A stretch of DNA of 64,000 bases from positions 124,001-188,000 of the forward strand of contig NZ_FOBH01000004.1 in assembly GCF_900109785.1 (NCBI RefSeq), written 5' to 3'. The notes under the pieces are model-generated. The model searched no databases and had not been told where the DNA came from. It saw nothing but the letters and a program-made list of their open reading frames with translations. The position numbers were made by a program, and so were the translations under genes. Position 1 is the first letter of the stretch. Every line of letters begins with the position of its first letter. This DNA comes from Nitrosovibrio tenuis (GTDB taxonomy: Bacteria > Pseudomonadota > Gammaproteobacteria > Burkholderiales > Nitrosomonadaceae). Of this stretch, positions 1 through 8,771 are shown one piece after another.

Positions 1-1293
1 TTTGCCGATGTCCTGCACCGCCGAGCGCGTGCGATAGGTAATCACAGTCGCCGCGATGGCGGCGCGATCCCGGCCATATTTACCGTAGATATGCTGGATC
101 ACTTCTTCCCGACGCTGATGCTCGAAATCGACATCGATATCGGGAACCTCGTTTCGCTCCCTGGAAATAAACCGCTCAAACAGCAAATTGCTGCGCTCCG
201 GATCGATTTCGGTAATGCCCAGGCAATAGCAGACTGCAGAATTGGCCGCCGAGCCGCGTCCCTGACAGAGAATGTCCTGCGAGCGGGCGAACCTTACGAT
301 ATCGAATACTGTTAAAAAATAAGGCTCATAGTTGAGCTCCGCAATCAGCTTTAATTCATGTTCGATTTGTCCCCTGACCTTGGCTGAAACGCCATTCGGA
401 AAACGCCGGGTGATGCCCTCTTCAACCATGCGCCGGAGATAACCCGCATAGGTCTCGTCTGTTCCGGTTAATTCGTCAGGATATTGGTAGCGCAGCTCAT
501 TCAGCGAAAAAGTACAGCGGGCGGCAATGTTTATGGTCTCGCGCAGGAGTTCCGGCGGATAAAGCTGCCCCAGTCGCGGTCTGGCGCGCAAATACTGTTC
601 CGCATTAGGCTCCAGCGCATAGCCGCATTCAGCCAGCGGTTTACCCACGCGAATGGCGGTCATCGTATCCTGCAGAGGCTTGCGGGAAGCATCATGCATG
701 ACGACATCCCCCGCAGCCACGAGTGGCATGCCTGTGATATCCGCCGCCAGTTGTATCCGCTCGAACAATTGATCTTCGCCACCGTGAAGCAACAGCTCGA
801 CAGCGGTCCAGCAGCGACCAGGAAAGAGCGACAGCGCCCAGCGCATGTCATCCATCAAAGTGCTGTCCGCCTGGGTGAGACCGGGAATCAATAAGACGAG
901 ACAGTCTTGTAGCAGCGCGAGATGAGGCGCATCCGGGCAGTTTTCAAAATCCTCACGGCTGATGCGATAAGCGCCTTTCTCGGCGCGTTGCCGTGCCAGT
1001 GTGATGAGTTCGCACAGGTTGCCGTAGCCATTCAGGTTCATGGCCAGGCATACCAGCCGCAATCCATCCTCCAGCATGAATTCGCTGCCAATGAGAAGAT
1101 GCAGGCCGACTTTTTTGGCTTCGGAATGGGCTCTTACAACCCCGGCCATAGAGCATTCATCGGTAATGGCAAGAGCTGAATAGCCCAGGCTTGCGGCACG
1201 TTCGACCAGCTCTTCCGGCATGGAAGCGCCTTTCAGGAAGCTGAAACTGGAGCGGCAATGAAGCTCGGCGTATGAGCAAATGGCGGAATACAT
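1..1293 (-). CDS. dnaE2: Error-prone DNA polymerase DnaE2/ImuC, N-terminal part (cut by window edge)
   Basis: Encodes the first 431 residues of an alternative C-family polymerase that carries out translesion synthesis with ImuA and ImuB. The N-terminus has the DnaE2-type PHP region ([15 protein letters not shown] near residues 9-23, then [12 protein letters not shown]). Near nt 121-150 the protein reads VPDIDVDFE, the catalytic-aspartate motif of C-family polymerases. Family members run to about 1030-1080 residues, so more than half lies beyond the left edge. The ATG at 1293 follows the imuB stop by 14 bases without a clear Shine-Dalgarno, suggesting translational coupling; a later in-frame start closer to ELHC cannot be excluded. 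It is the last gene seen in the lexA-imuA-imuB-dnaE2 operon, so SOS induction is expected. Confidence 0.93.
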   Translation of the reverse strand, partial: MYSAICSYAELHCRSSFSFLKGASMPEELVERAASLGYSALAITDECSMAGVVRAHSEAKKVGLHLLIGSEFMLEDGLRLVCLAMNLNGYGNLCELITLARQRAEKGAYRISREDFENCPDAPHLALLQDCLVLLIPGLTQADSTLMDDMRWALSLFPGRCWTAVELLLHGGEDQLFERIQLAADITGMPLVAAGDVVMHDASRKPLQDTMTAIRVGKPLAECGYALEPNAEQYLRARPRLGQLYPPELLRETINIAARCTFSLNELRYQYPDELTGTDETYAGYLRRMVEEGITRRFPNGVSAKVRGQIEHELKLIAELNYEPYFLTVFDIVRFARSQDILCQGRGSAANSAVCYCLGITEIDPERSNLLFERFISRERNEVPDIDVDFEHQRREEVIQHIYGKYGRDRAAIAATVITYRTRSAVQDIGK

Positions 1294-1307
1294 GAGTAGA
1301 AGCTGCC

Positions 1308-2894
1308 TTATCCAAACAATCCCTGCAAATACCAGCTCGCATCTTTGTTCCCTTTATCCCCGTCCTTTTTATCCTTGCTCTCTTTATCCTCGCCTTCCTT
1401 ATCCTTTTTTATCGGATCATATTCACGGTAAATCCAGAGCAATTGGCCCAGTGCATTCTCGGCAATGAAATAATCGCGCGCGATCAACGCATCATCCCAC
1501 CAACCGGCTTCGATCCGCTCCGGCCCCGCGAGCAGTTTCAATGGCGAACCATAAACCGGCTGGTGGCGTTGCAGCTTCAGTTCCAGCGGGGTTTCGATTA
1601 GCCAGGCGGGACGAGGTAACTCGGCTGGAATGATTTCATGGCGTGAAATTCTGTCCTTTTCCTTCGTTCTTCTCGTTTTTCCTCTCCCTGCTGCCTCTGT
1701 TTCCAAAGGCTCGAATCTCTGGCTGCACTCCGGCCGATGGTCGGGGACAGCTTTCAAGCCTGTGATGGCCTGGGGCCCCAGGCGGGCAGAAAGTTTCTCG
1801 ATAAATCGGTTCAATGAGGTTGTCTCCGATTGCGCGCTGGGGAACAGTTCCAGATTGGCATTTGCCCCCGCTGCGATTTCATCCGCTATCAGCTCGAGTT
1901 CGCAGACCGGGGCAGCCAGTTTTGCGCGCTCCAAGCGCTCGCGCAGCAAAAGCATTAAATGGCGGGAGTCGCCGCTTTGTTCGGAAAGCCGTATGTCGAT
2001 GGGCGTGGATTTATGCGGCTGCCGGAGAGAAAATTCATGATGCAGGACAAACGAAAATGCCAAAGCTGCTGCATGGCGCGAAGCCAGCCATCCGCACATC
2101 TGTTCGATCAGCCGCTGCACGGGAACCCACAACAACTCGACATTTTCAACTTGCGCCAATAGCCTGAATTTTTGCTGGAAGGTTTCGGGCGCTGCAAACC
2201 ATTTCCGTGGATCGGGGGAGTCGCCATAAGCACAATCCAATTCAGCCAGCAGATCCGGACCAAATCGGCGTGCTAGCCCGCTGCGGGGCAGTCTCCGCAA
2301 ATCGGCAAGTGCTTTGCAGCCTATGCCGCGAATGACTTCAAGATGAGGCTGGGCTGATTCCAGCAGATTGACAGGCAGGGAATCGAGCAACAAGCGGAAC
2401 CTGGCGGCTGTCCCATTGACAACGGTTCGAGGTTGAGCTGACCGCGCGAGCAGCCATGCTCCCCTGGCGGTAGGAGCGACACCTGTACAGATTTGCAAAC
2501 CCTGCGCGGTGACGGCCCGGTTGAGTAATTGGCACAGCTTTTTCAGGCCGCCGAACAGCTTCAGGCTTGCGGAAACTTCGCCCATCAGGCCGCTGTCTTG
2601 CAAAATAATATTGGGCGTGAAGCGCAACGCGGCATACACGGCCTCCTGCAATGCTTTCATTTCCTCGTTGGGGTCCTGTTCCACCACCACCAGGCCCGGA
2701 AAAAGCGCCATGGCACTGGCAAGGGTCTGATGAGCCGCTATTCCCCGCTCTTGCGCCGGCTTGTTGGCCTGCTGGATATAGCTCTGATTACCTTTGCGGG
2801 CAGTCACCGCCATTGCGGGAATGAGCGCAGCGGGAAACCGGCGCTCAATCCAGTCAAGCGACAGTGCCGGGCAATGAAGAGCGATCCACAGCAT
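1308..2894 (-). CDS. imuB: ImuB, Y-family polymerase-like mutasome protein
   Basis: Non-catalytic Y-family polymerase homologue of about 528 residues that bridges DnaE2 to the beta sliding clamp. I start it at the ATG at 2894 ([15 protein letters not shown]), the usual ImuB beginning; the longer upstream reading runs through the imuA 3' end and looks spurious. The Y-family acidic motif near the N-terminus is replaced by [11 protein letters not shown], as expected for ImuB, which lacks polymerase active-site acids. ANLELFPS in the C-terminal third resembles a beta-clamp binding motif. The end ([21 protein letters not shown] then WYLQGLFG) is ImuB-like but is split by an unusual Lys/Asp/Glu-rich insert. 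The start overlaps imuA by 41 bases. Confidence 0.92.
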   Translation of the reverse strand: MLWIALHCPALSLDWIERRFPAALIPAMAVTARKGNQSYIQQANKPAQERGIAAHQTLASAMALFPGLVVVEQDPNEEMKALQEAVYAALRFTPNIILQDSGLMGEVSASLKLFGGLKKLCQLLNRAVTAQGLQICTGVAPTARGAWLLARSAQPRTVVNGTAARFRLLLDSLPVNLLESAQPHLEVIRGIGCKALADLRRLPRSGLARRFGPDLLAELDCAYGDSPDPRKWFAAPETFQQKFRLLAQVENVELLWVPVQRLIEQMCGWLASRHAAALAFSFVLHHEFSLRQPHKSTPIDIRLSEQSGDSRHLMLLLRERLERAKLAAPVCELELIADEIAAGANANLELFPSAQSETTSLNRFIEKLSARLGPQAITGLKAVPDHRPECSQRFEPLETEAAGRGKTRRTKEKDRISRHEIIPAELPRPAWLIETPLELKLQRHQPVYGSPLKLLAGPERIEAGWWDDALIARDYFIAENALGQLLWIYREYDPIKKDKEGEDKESKDKKDGDKGNKDASWYLQGLFG

Positions 2895-3636
2895 TGTGAG
2901 ATGATGAATTGTGGGGCAAGGAAAATACCCCAGCGGAGCTGGAGAAAGGTCTGGTCGGGGGCAAGATAATACGGATCGGCAAAGCAGCTGGAGCGCCCCG
3001 GCGCTTGAGCACACGAACGGAAAGAGCGTGCTGTCGCGCTGAACCAAGCACTACTCTGAGGGGCGCTGCGGAGGGTTCAAATTGGGCACTCACCGGCCTG
3101 AACAAAAAAACCACACTGGTGGCAGCCCGCGCAATGATTTGCAGTCTGCGCGTCATTTGCTGGCTTACCTGAGAGAGCCAGCCGATCACGATGCCAAAGG
3201 CGGCGCTTTTGATGCCTTGCTCAAGTGCCCATAATCGCTCGGCGGGCTTGTAAACCCTGGCCATTACAATGCGCCCGCTATCGATATTCAGATTCTCCCA
3301 CGCATGCATGTAGGGAATATAAGGGGGGCCTACCAATAAAATATTTCTTCCTTTCCCAGTGATCTGCTCGAGCGATGGACCCAACAAACTGATTTCGCCC
3401 AGCCCTTCCGCATTCAACAACAATTCTGTCAGATTCCGGGTAGGCCATCCCCCTCCGGGCAATTCCTTGTCCAGTTTATCGAAACCACTGGAAACAACCG
3501 GGTCGGCTGCAGATCCTAATGCATCGCCGCGCCATATTCTGCCCTTGAATCGAGCCTCTATTTGTAATAGCGATAGCGGCGATACTGAAGGTACTGGTAC
3601 TGGTGACAGGGATGGGGAAGCAGCAGGCATTGGCAT
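2854..3636 (-). CDS. imuA: ImuA, RecA-like mutasome protein
   Basis: A 260-residue RecA/SulA-related protein of the SOS mutagenesis cassette. It shows the family pattern SSGFDKLDKELPGGGWPTRNLTELL, spread over about residues 48-73, then ISLLGPSLEQIT and NILLVGPPYIPYMHAWENLNI. It probably contacts RecA and ImuB at stalled replication forks. It begins 16 bases after the lexA stop and its 3' end overlaps imuB, so the genes are co-transcribed. The first 20 residues are low-complexity Pro/Ser/Val repeats from a repetitive DNA stretch, so the true start may be further in; no other strong start was found. Function is assigned from family and order. Confidence 0.9.
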   Translation of the reverse strand: MPMPAASPSLSPVPVPSVSPLSLLQIEARFKGRIWRGDALGSAADPVVSSGFDKLDKELPGGGWPTRNLTELLLNAEGLGEISLLGPSLEQITGKGRNILLVGPPYIPYMHAWENLNIDSGRIVMARVYKPAERLWALEQGIKSAAFGIVIGWLSQVSQQMTRRLQIIARAATSVVFLFRPVSAQFEPSAAPLRVVLGSARQHALSVRVLKRRGAPAALPIRIILPPTRPFSSSAGVFSLPHNSSSHNAVDRSSLPGTVA

Positions 3637-3652
3637 GGCGAAAATTCATCAC

Positions 3653-4288
3653 TTACAGGCTGGAACCGGGGCGGGCATGAGGGCGGTGTGGGGCCACATG
3701 GGCTTTGCGGATCAGGCCCACATAAAATCCGTAGATTTCCAGCTTCTGCTCGGGCCGGATGGGCGGATAGTCCCTGCCCCGTTTTTCGTTGCGCGCTTCG
3801 AGGTAATAGCCTTCCTGATCCCTGGCCAGGACTTTGAGGGTGAATTCATTATCCACAATGGCCAATACGACTTGACCGATCGAGGCTGTATTGCCCCGCT
3901 CGATAATCACCATATCGCCCTCGAGTATTCCCAGATCGATCATCGAATCCCCCTTGACGGGAAACAGAATGGTTTGGGATGGCTTTTCGATCAGATAGTC
4001 ATCGATGCGCAACAGCTCAGGCTGAACGTCGAAAGCCTGTTGCGGCAGTCCTGCCCATACCCTATGCCCGACCGTGCGCTCGAAAAAGCGGAGCGTGGGG
4101 CGCAGCCGGCCGCCGGGCGCATTTTCCAGAAAACCTTCTTCCTTTAGCCGTTGAACGATCTGGTGGGTCCAGGAACGCGCTTTTACATTCCACAGCGCGG
4201 ACAATTGGGTAGTCGATGGAATGATTTTTTCGCGGACATAGTAATCCTGAAGTTTGCCAAGGTAAGTAAAAATGTCGAGTTGCTGCAT
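3653..4288 (-). CDS. lexA: LexA-type SOS repressor
   Basis: A 211-residue repressor with an N-terminal winged-helix DNA-binding domain and a C-terminal S24 self-cleaving peptidase domain. The cleavage site is Ala79-Gly80 (GHRVWAGLPQQ), the nucleophile Ser115 lies in KGDSM and the general base is Lys152 (NEFTLKVLARD), so the auto-proteolysis machinery is intact. I chose the ATG at 4288 over an upstream TTG at 4303 that lies inside the operator. It leads the imuA-imuB-dnaE2 cassette and probably represses it. The recognition region differs from the main betaproteobacterial LexA type, fitting the different operator sequence upstream. A second, housekeeping lexA may exist elsewhere in the genome. 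Confidence 0.93.
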   Translation of the reverse strand: MQQLDIFTYLGKLQDYYVREKIIPSTTQLSALWNVKARSWTHQIVQRLKEEGFLENAPGGRLRPTLRFFERTVGHRVWAGLPQQAFDVQPELLRIDDYLIEKPSQTILFPVKGDSMIDLGILEGDMVIIERGNTASIGQVVLAIVDNEFTLKVLARDQEGYYLEARNEKRGRDYPPIRPEQKLEIYGFYVGLIRKAHVAPHRPHARPGSSL

Positions 4289-4300
4289 GATGGAATTAAT

Positions 4301-4346
4301 CAAGAACGTTTGTTCTCATTATAGAGAACAAACGTTCTTGATTCAA
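4301..4346 (-). promoter_or_regulatory. lexA promoter with twin LexA operators
   Basis: A perfect 17-bp inverted repeat (4301-4317 and 4324-4340) is separated by six bases. On the minus strand those six bases read TATAAT (4318-4323), an ideal -10 box. Seventeen bases upstream is TTGAAT (4341-4346), a good -35 box. Each arm contains the palindrome GAAC-N4-GTTC (GAACGTTTGTTC at 4304-4315, its complement at 4326-4337). One operator thus fills the spacer and the other covers the transcription start. This box resembles the Gram-positive SOS box rather than the CTGT-N8-ACAG site usual in beta- and gammaproteobacteria. Confidence 0.9.
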
Positions 4347-4432
4347 TTCAAGCGAGCGATCTCCTGCTTGCTAATGGATACAGTAATTGGAATGCGTAGT
4401 GAATGCGCCCTGTCTGGCGCACCATGAAACAT

Positions 4433-4462
4433 AAAAAAAACGGCCATCAACTGATGGCCGTC
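4433..4462 (-). terminator. Rho-independent terminator of the copper operon
   Basis: Read on the minus strand, a 10-bp stem (ACGGCCATCA / TGATGGCCGT) with a two-base centre is followed by eight T residues. It lies about 30 bases after the stop codon of the large multicopper oxidase gene and marks the end of that operon. Confidence 0.9.
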
Positions 4463-4490
4463 ATTTAAGAGCGAGTTTCAGTAATTATTA

Positions 4491-7322
4491 TTAATTACGC
4501 GATGCGTTTTGTTGGGCGGGCGTCAATTGGTCCTTCCATTCTCCCGGCAGATTCTTAACCCAGCTATTGTATACATTGGGAATAGCAAGAACCCCCTGGC
4601 CACCATAGCCTGCCAGACTGCTGATGCGATCATCGGTTTGCGTATTGCCATCACTTACCAGTGAAACCCGGCCCGCGATCATGGCATCAGATAAATCTCC
4701 ATCATTGTTGGGATCGGCGTCCACCACGATAAGCTCATTGGAGAACTTGCTGGTTACATAGGCGTAGTACCCTCCTCCTTTCTTTGCTCCAAAATTGGCT
4801 CCGTGGCAGCCTGCATCGCAGGGCAGCATCTTGGCCACCTTGTCGGTAGCGGTATCGATGACAATTATCGACTGGCCCATATTCGCAACGACTACGGCAC
4901 GGCCATCGGGGGAAACGGGTAACTGGATGGGGAGCATGCCGACGGTAGCCTGCCCGTCACTATCGCGGTCGACTATGGTGCCATCAATGGGATTGTAGTC
5001 GGCGATAAGGTTGATGGTTTTCTTCAAGGTCCCATCCTTATTGATGACGCTCACACTATGATGCAACAGGTTGGCCGCATAGAATTTGCTTGCGTCCGGC
5101 ATCATGCCGATAGCGATAGGGTGAGCCCCGGGGGCGGAGTCTCCCGTTGGAGTTCTCTCCAGGATGCCGCCGCTATTGATGTCATAAAAACCCACATCAC
5201 TCGTAAAAATGTTGGGCGTGACGGCCAGGGCCTGATTCCCGTCCACGCTAATCCAATGTCCGTGAGGATTTGTGGCAGGCTGACCGGCTTTCTGCGTGGG
5301 CATCATCCGGGCGACTTCGGTTGTTCCTGCCGGGATCATGGACATGCCGTCCTCGCCATTATTGGTAACCGTGATGTCATCGTTGTCGGGGCGCGTCATG
5401 ACATGGGCCGGAGCTTCGCCTACCTGTATGTTTTTGATCAACGCCCCCGTTTTCTTGTTGATCATGGTCAATTTGTTATCAAACCATTGGGTCTGATAGA
5501 CCACCGATTGATCCCTGTTGGTCCACATATTGTGCGGGTTATTCATATTGATCTGCGGCAAGGCGATCTTGCGCGCCGGTTTCCAGGTGCTCGCGTCAAC
5601 GACAGTGATAGTTCCGGGCTTGGTCTTGCCTGCGGTTTTCTCAAACTGGGTATCGACCCATACCTCACCCACGCCTGGAATTGCGGGGGCAATAGGCGGT
5701 GTCAGGGCAATATCGTTGCCGTATCGAGCGATCAAGACATCCGACAGATTGGCGACCGCCCCGCCGGTGATACGGACGGGAACGCTGGGATAGGTCACCT
5801 TCCAGGGCGTGGTAGAGGTAAAATCTTGCCAGTTGTTGGGGGCGGTAGCGATAAAGAAGATTCTCAGCAACCGTGTGGCGAGGTCGCTGCTCGTTGGGAG
5901 ATTCACAATGCCGGTAGCAAGATCGATGCTTTCGCCGAGATCAAGCCCGTCGGTTGCCGGGTCATCCACGATGACTGCGCCAAACATATAAGGATGTACC
6001 TTACAGGTAAATACATATAAACCCGGCGTCGTCAGCTTGACAATACCACCACCTTTGTAGGCTCGGCTTTGATCAAAGGGCATCGATGCATGCTCCGATT
6101 TGGCCTTGTCGCGCCCTCTGCCTCTACCCTTGTCGTGATTTCCGTGGTTGCCGTGATTGGAGTGCTGCTTGGCGTGGTGACCATTGATAGGGTCGTCCGC
6201 TCCACTGGGCCAAAGCAGGCTGGTCATGGTGTGCACGGTGTTGGTCTCCGCCATGATAAAGTTGACGCTGCTGCCTGGCGGAATGACTTCCAGGGAGCGG
6301 GTGCCGCCGGTAATTTTGAAAATGGTATCGGCCCGGGCGCTTCTGTACCAGCTTGCCGGTTCATCCGAAATTACGAATGTGACGAGGCCGGGGTCATCGC
6401 TTGCATTGCCAAAAATGGCGCCATGAGGGGATGCACCGGCAACGCTGTTACCTGGCCCCTTTTTTGAGCCTTTGTTTGCATCAACTCTAAAACTTCCATG
6501 CATGCCCGCTTCCATATGGGAAAACAGGTGGCAGTGGTACTGCCAGTGGCCTGGGCCAACTCCGGTGCCCGCTTTAAGGGTGAAAGTGTGGCCGTCGGAA
6601 CCATCTGCCATCAGTTTGACGTCAATGATGCTGTTGGTACCCGGTTCAAACCACCGATGAGCGTGCAGGTGGAAGGTATGGCCCGGTCCTGCCGACAGAA
6701 TATGAAATCTGACGATATCCTCCTCCACCGCTCCCAGAACCGGATTGGTCCACAGTGGTGTCTGTGTTCCGGTTTTAGAAATTTCTGTTCCCCAGAAGGT
6801 CGAGCCAACCATGAATAAGACGTACTGTTTATCCAGTTCTGATGCTTTTACCGATTTGATCGCACCATCACCGTCAACGTATCGTTCTACCTTCCCATCC
6901 ACGCTATCAACGACGATGGCTCCAAACAGGCCGAGAAGCTCCTGTCCATCACCTAAGTAGGGATGAGCGCCTGTTTTGCTGGCATTGAATGAGTAGCTTA
7001 TCGTCCCTCCGGGTCCTGCTTTCGCAGCGCTGGTGTTCGAAAGCCCGGGTACCTTGAATCCTGCGGGTTTACCTGTATTGTTGATGACTGTGATATTGAC
7101 AGTGTCGCCCTGTTTCACAAAAAGAGTCGGTCCTGGGATAACCGCAGGCCTGTCTCCCCGTTTGTAACCGAACTGACCGTTGGGTAAAACCTCGGCAGAC
7201 AGATTGATGTCATGAGTTGCCGCCCTTGCCATGGATGGGGCCAAAACCAAGGCCGCCAGCAGCGCAAAGGTCATCGCGGTTGTAGCGACTTTCTGCTTAA
7301 ATCCAAGAATATTGTTGCTCAT
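4491..7322 (-). CDS. Multicopper oxidase-like/cupredoxin/beta-propeller protein (last-domain copper motifs only)
   Basis: A 943-residue exported protein with a signal peptide ending near MARA-ATH (residue 35). Residues about 37-140 form a cupredoxin domain in which the first-domain motifs HxHG and HxH are lost (GKPAGFKVPG; GAHPYLGD). Residues about 140-282 keep the last-domain motifs HTFHLHAH (215-222) and HCHLFSHMEAGM (263-274), giving type 1 copper ligands and half of a trinuclear site. Residues about 310-455 are another cupredoxin with H364, C440, H443 and M446 and a His-rich insert (about 382-411). The rest, about 545-920, looks like a YVTN-type beta-propeller. SD AAGGA precedes the ATG. 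It follows the complementary oxidase gene by 42 bases. Substrate unknown. Confidence 0.88.
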   Translation of the reverse strand: MSNNILGFKQKVATTAMTFALLAALVLAPSMARAATHDINLSAEVLPNGQFGYKRGDRPAVIPGPTLFVKQGDTVNITVINNTGKPAGFKVPGLSNTSAAKAGPGGTISYSFNASKTGAHPYLGDGQELLGLFGAIVVDSVDGKVERYVDGDGAIKSVKASELDKQYVLFMVGSTFWGTEISKTGTQTPLWTNPVLGAVEEDIVRFHILSAGPGHTFHLHAHRWFEPGTNSIIDVKLMADGSDGHTFTLKAGTGVGPGHWQYHCHLFSHMEAGMHGSFRVDANKGSKKGPGNSVAGASPHGAIFGNASDDPGLVTFVISDEPASWYRSARADTIFKITGGTRSLEVIPPGSSVNFIMAETNTVHTMTSLLWPSGADDPINGHHAKQHSNHGNHGNHDKGRGRGRDKAKSEHASMPFDQSRAYKGGGIVKLTTPGLYVFTCKVHPYMFGAVIVDDPATDGLDLGESIDLATGIVNLPTSSDLATRLLRIFFIATAPNNWQDFTSTTPWKVTYPSVPVRITGGAVANLSDVLIARYGNDIALTPPIAPAIPGVGEVWVDTQFEKTAGKTKPGTITVVDASTWKPARKIALPQINMNNPHNMWTNRDQSVVYQTQWFDNKLTMINKKTGALIKNIQVGEAPAHVMTRPDNDDITVTNNGEDGMSMIPAGTTEVARMMPTQKAGQPATNPHGHWISVDGNQALAVTPNIFTSDVGFYDINSGGILERTPTGDSAPGAHPIAIGMMPDASKFYAANLLHHSVSVINKDGTLKKTINLIADYNPIDGTIVDRDSDGQATVGMLPIQLPVSPDGRAVVVANMGQSIIVIDTATDKVAKMLPCDAGCHGANFGAKKGGGYYAYVTSKFSNELIVVDADPNNDGDLSDAMIAGRVSLVSDGNTQTDDRISSLAGYGGQGVLAIPNVYNSWVKNLPGEWKDQLTPAQQNASRN

Positions 7323-7364
7323 TTTTTATCCTTTATATACCTGTTCGCTAGGTGCATCTTCCCA

Positions 7365-8384
7365 TTAGTGGCCGGCGTTGACGTTGAAGCTCCCCTTCAT
7401 CCCCATCAATTTGCGTGAGAAATTTGCGTTTAGATATTGCGCGCTGTCCGATGCTTTGATCGTAAATACGTGTTTCTCCAGGGGACCGATATCTTTGGTA
7501 TTGATCATTTTTGTGGTGCCCGGATCAATCCATTGATAACCCCCGAGCTGGAATCGGTTCAAGTAAGTACCCATGGCGATGAGATGAAACCTGATGTTGT
7601 CATCTCTTTTTGCGGTCAGGAGGGGATTGACTCCGAGCCATGTTTGTTTCTTGCTCACGCCGTCAATTTCCATTCCCCAGAACGCATCGTCGCTCATGTA
7701 AAGCACGTAATCCTTTTTGATGTGGGATATGGGTAGACTGGTAATACTGCCGCCGTTACTCGCGGCCACCATGCCGGATGCCGGATTGACAATGACGGCG
7801 CCGTAAAGACCTTTGTCTTCGGAACCGTTGTGTGTTTCGTAATTGTGGTCGTGGTATGGCCAGGTACCCGCGGTACCCGGTGCAACATCCCAGAGGTAGG
7901 TATAGAAGCGTCCCCCGTGGTCCGGATAGGCACCTTCATCTTCAATCTTATTGATAACTTTGAGCGAGCCATCGCTCAAGATCGTGTAATGGACACCGTG
8001 TACATGGACGCTGACCTGCTGATCTGGGGTAATCGTAATAGCATTGCGAATCGTGAGCCGAACCTTGTCCCCCTCCGTGAGAACGATTGTCGGTCCCGGA
8101 ATGGTGGCGTGCGGGCTGTATCGGGAGGTAATATTTACGCCGTTGACGTGGTGCTCGACCATTCGATAGGCGAGCAATCCGTCGGCGGTTTGTTCCCCGA
8201 TCATTTCAATGCGATGGTCAGCACTGATGCTTTCACCGGAATGCAACAAAAACATCGTCAGAAAAAAGGTAGATGAAATTGTCAACCGAGTAAAAACACG
8301 CTTGAATCCGCTTGCAATTGACGAGGTAAACAGGTGATCAGAAGCAAAAAACTCCCCCGCATCACAGCTATGTTGGTACATCAT
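7365..8384 (-). CDS. Two-domain multicopper oxidase-like protein (first-domain copper motifs only)
   Basis: A 339-residue exported cupredoxin protein with a hydrophobic N-terminal segment (about residues 33-48). Domain 1 keeps the trinuclear-site motifs HVHG (127-130) and YHDH (177-180). Domain 2 has lost the partner motifs: TYLNRFQLGGYQW (273-285) stands where HTFHLHAHRW occurs in the downstream protein, and QYLNANFSRKLMGM (316-329) where QYHCHLFSHMEAGM occurs. By itself it cannot build a complete trinuclear cluster. SD GAGGAG lies about 10 bases before the ATG. As first gene of the pair it probably sets expression of both. It most resembles two-domain laccase/nitrite reductase-like proteins. 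Confidence 0.87.
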   Translation of the reverse strand: MMYQHSCDAGEFFASDHLFTSSIASGFKRVFTRLTISSTFFLTMFLLHSGESISADHRIEMIGEQTADGLLAYRMVEHHVNGVNITSRYSPHATIPGPTIVLTEGDKVRLTIRNAITITPDQQVSVHVHGVHYTILSDGSLKVINKIEDEGAYPDHGGRFYTYLWDVAPGTAGTWPYHDHNYETHNGSEDKGLYGAVIVNPASGMVAASNGGSITSLPISHIKKDYVLYMSDDAFWGMEIDGVSKKQTWLGVNPLLTAKRDDNIRFHLIAMGTYLNRFQLGGYQWIDPGTTKMINTKDIGPLEKHVFTIKASDSAQYLNANFSRKLMGMKGSFNVNAGH

Positions 8385-8771
8385 GTCTGAGAGACTCCTC
8401 TAGATTTGGAATTTTTAAAAGCGAGCTCGGAGGTCGCGAGGGTTTTCCGTTTAGCCGATAGCTCTGAGTTCTTCCGATGAAACCTGGACCCCTGCAGCTC
8501 TATACTGTTGGTGGGCGTATGAGTATTTCCTTTGCTCGGCGTCGAGTTCGATCGCTACAAGATCGAACTCCCCGCACCAGGGCAATTCGCCAATTACTTT
8601 GGCCGCGCCAGATTATGAGTTAATAACCCTGTCGGAACCATGGGATGGATGTACTTCTTTGGCTGGGAAGATGTACCTGTGTTTCCTGTTAATATCGGTA
8701 CACTTGCACCACGACACGAGAATAGAGGAAGGGTAGAGCTGAGCAGGACAACGGGCTGTGCCCAACGATAG
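8385..8771. other. Intergenic region upstream of the copper operon
   Basis: 387 bases between the copper operon start and the 3' end of the response regulator gene. It should hold the operon promoter. Apart from a 10-bp inverted repeat at 8544-8570 I see no gene or strong sigma-70 box. Confidence 0.6.
8544..8570. repeat. Perfect 10-bp inverted repeat, possible operator
   Basis: GAGTTCGATC (8544-8553), seven-base centre, GATCGAACTC (8561-8570). It lies 160-186 bases upstream of the copper operon start codon. No T-tract follows, so a binding site for a dimeric regulator is as likely as a hairpin. Confidence 0.5.

Noticed and set aside
4803-4820. Cys-x3-Cys-His (CDAGCH) in the propeller as a cytochrome c heme site
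   Set aside because: The spacing is x3, not the usual x2, and no distal Met context is evident; it is more likely a structural or metal motif of the propeller.
5058-6020. 320-codon plus-strand frame antisense to the multicopper oxidase-like gene
   Set aside because: Shadow frame of a strongly supported gene; no domain or ribosome binding site.
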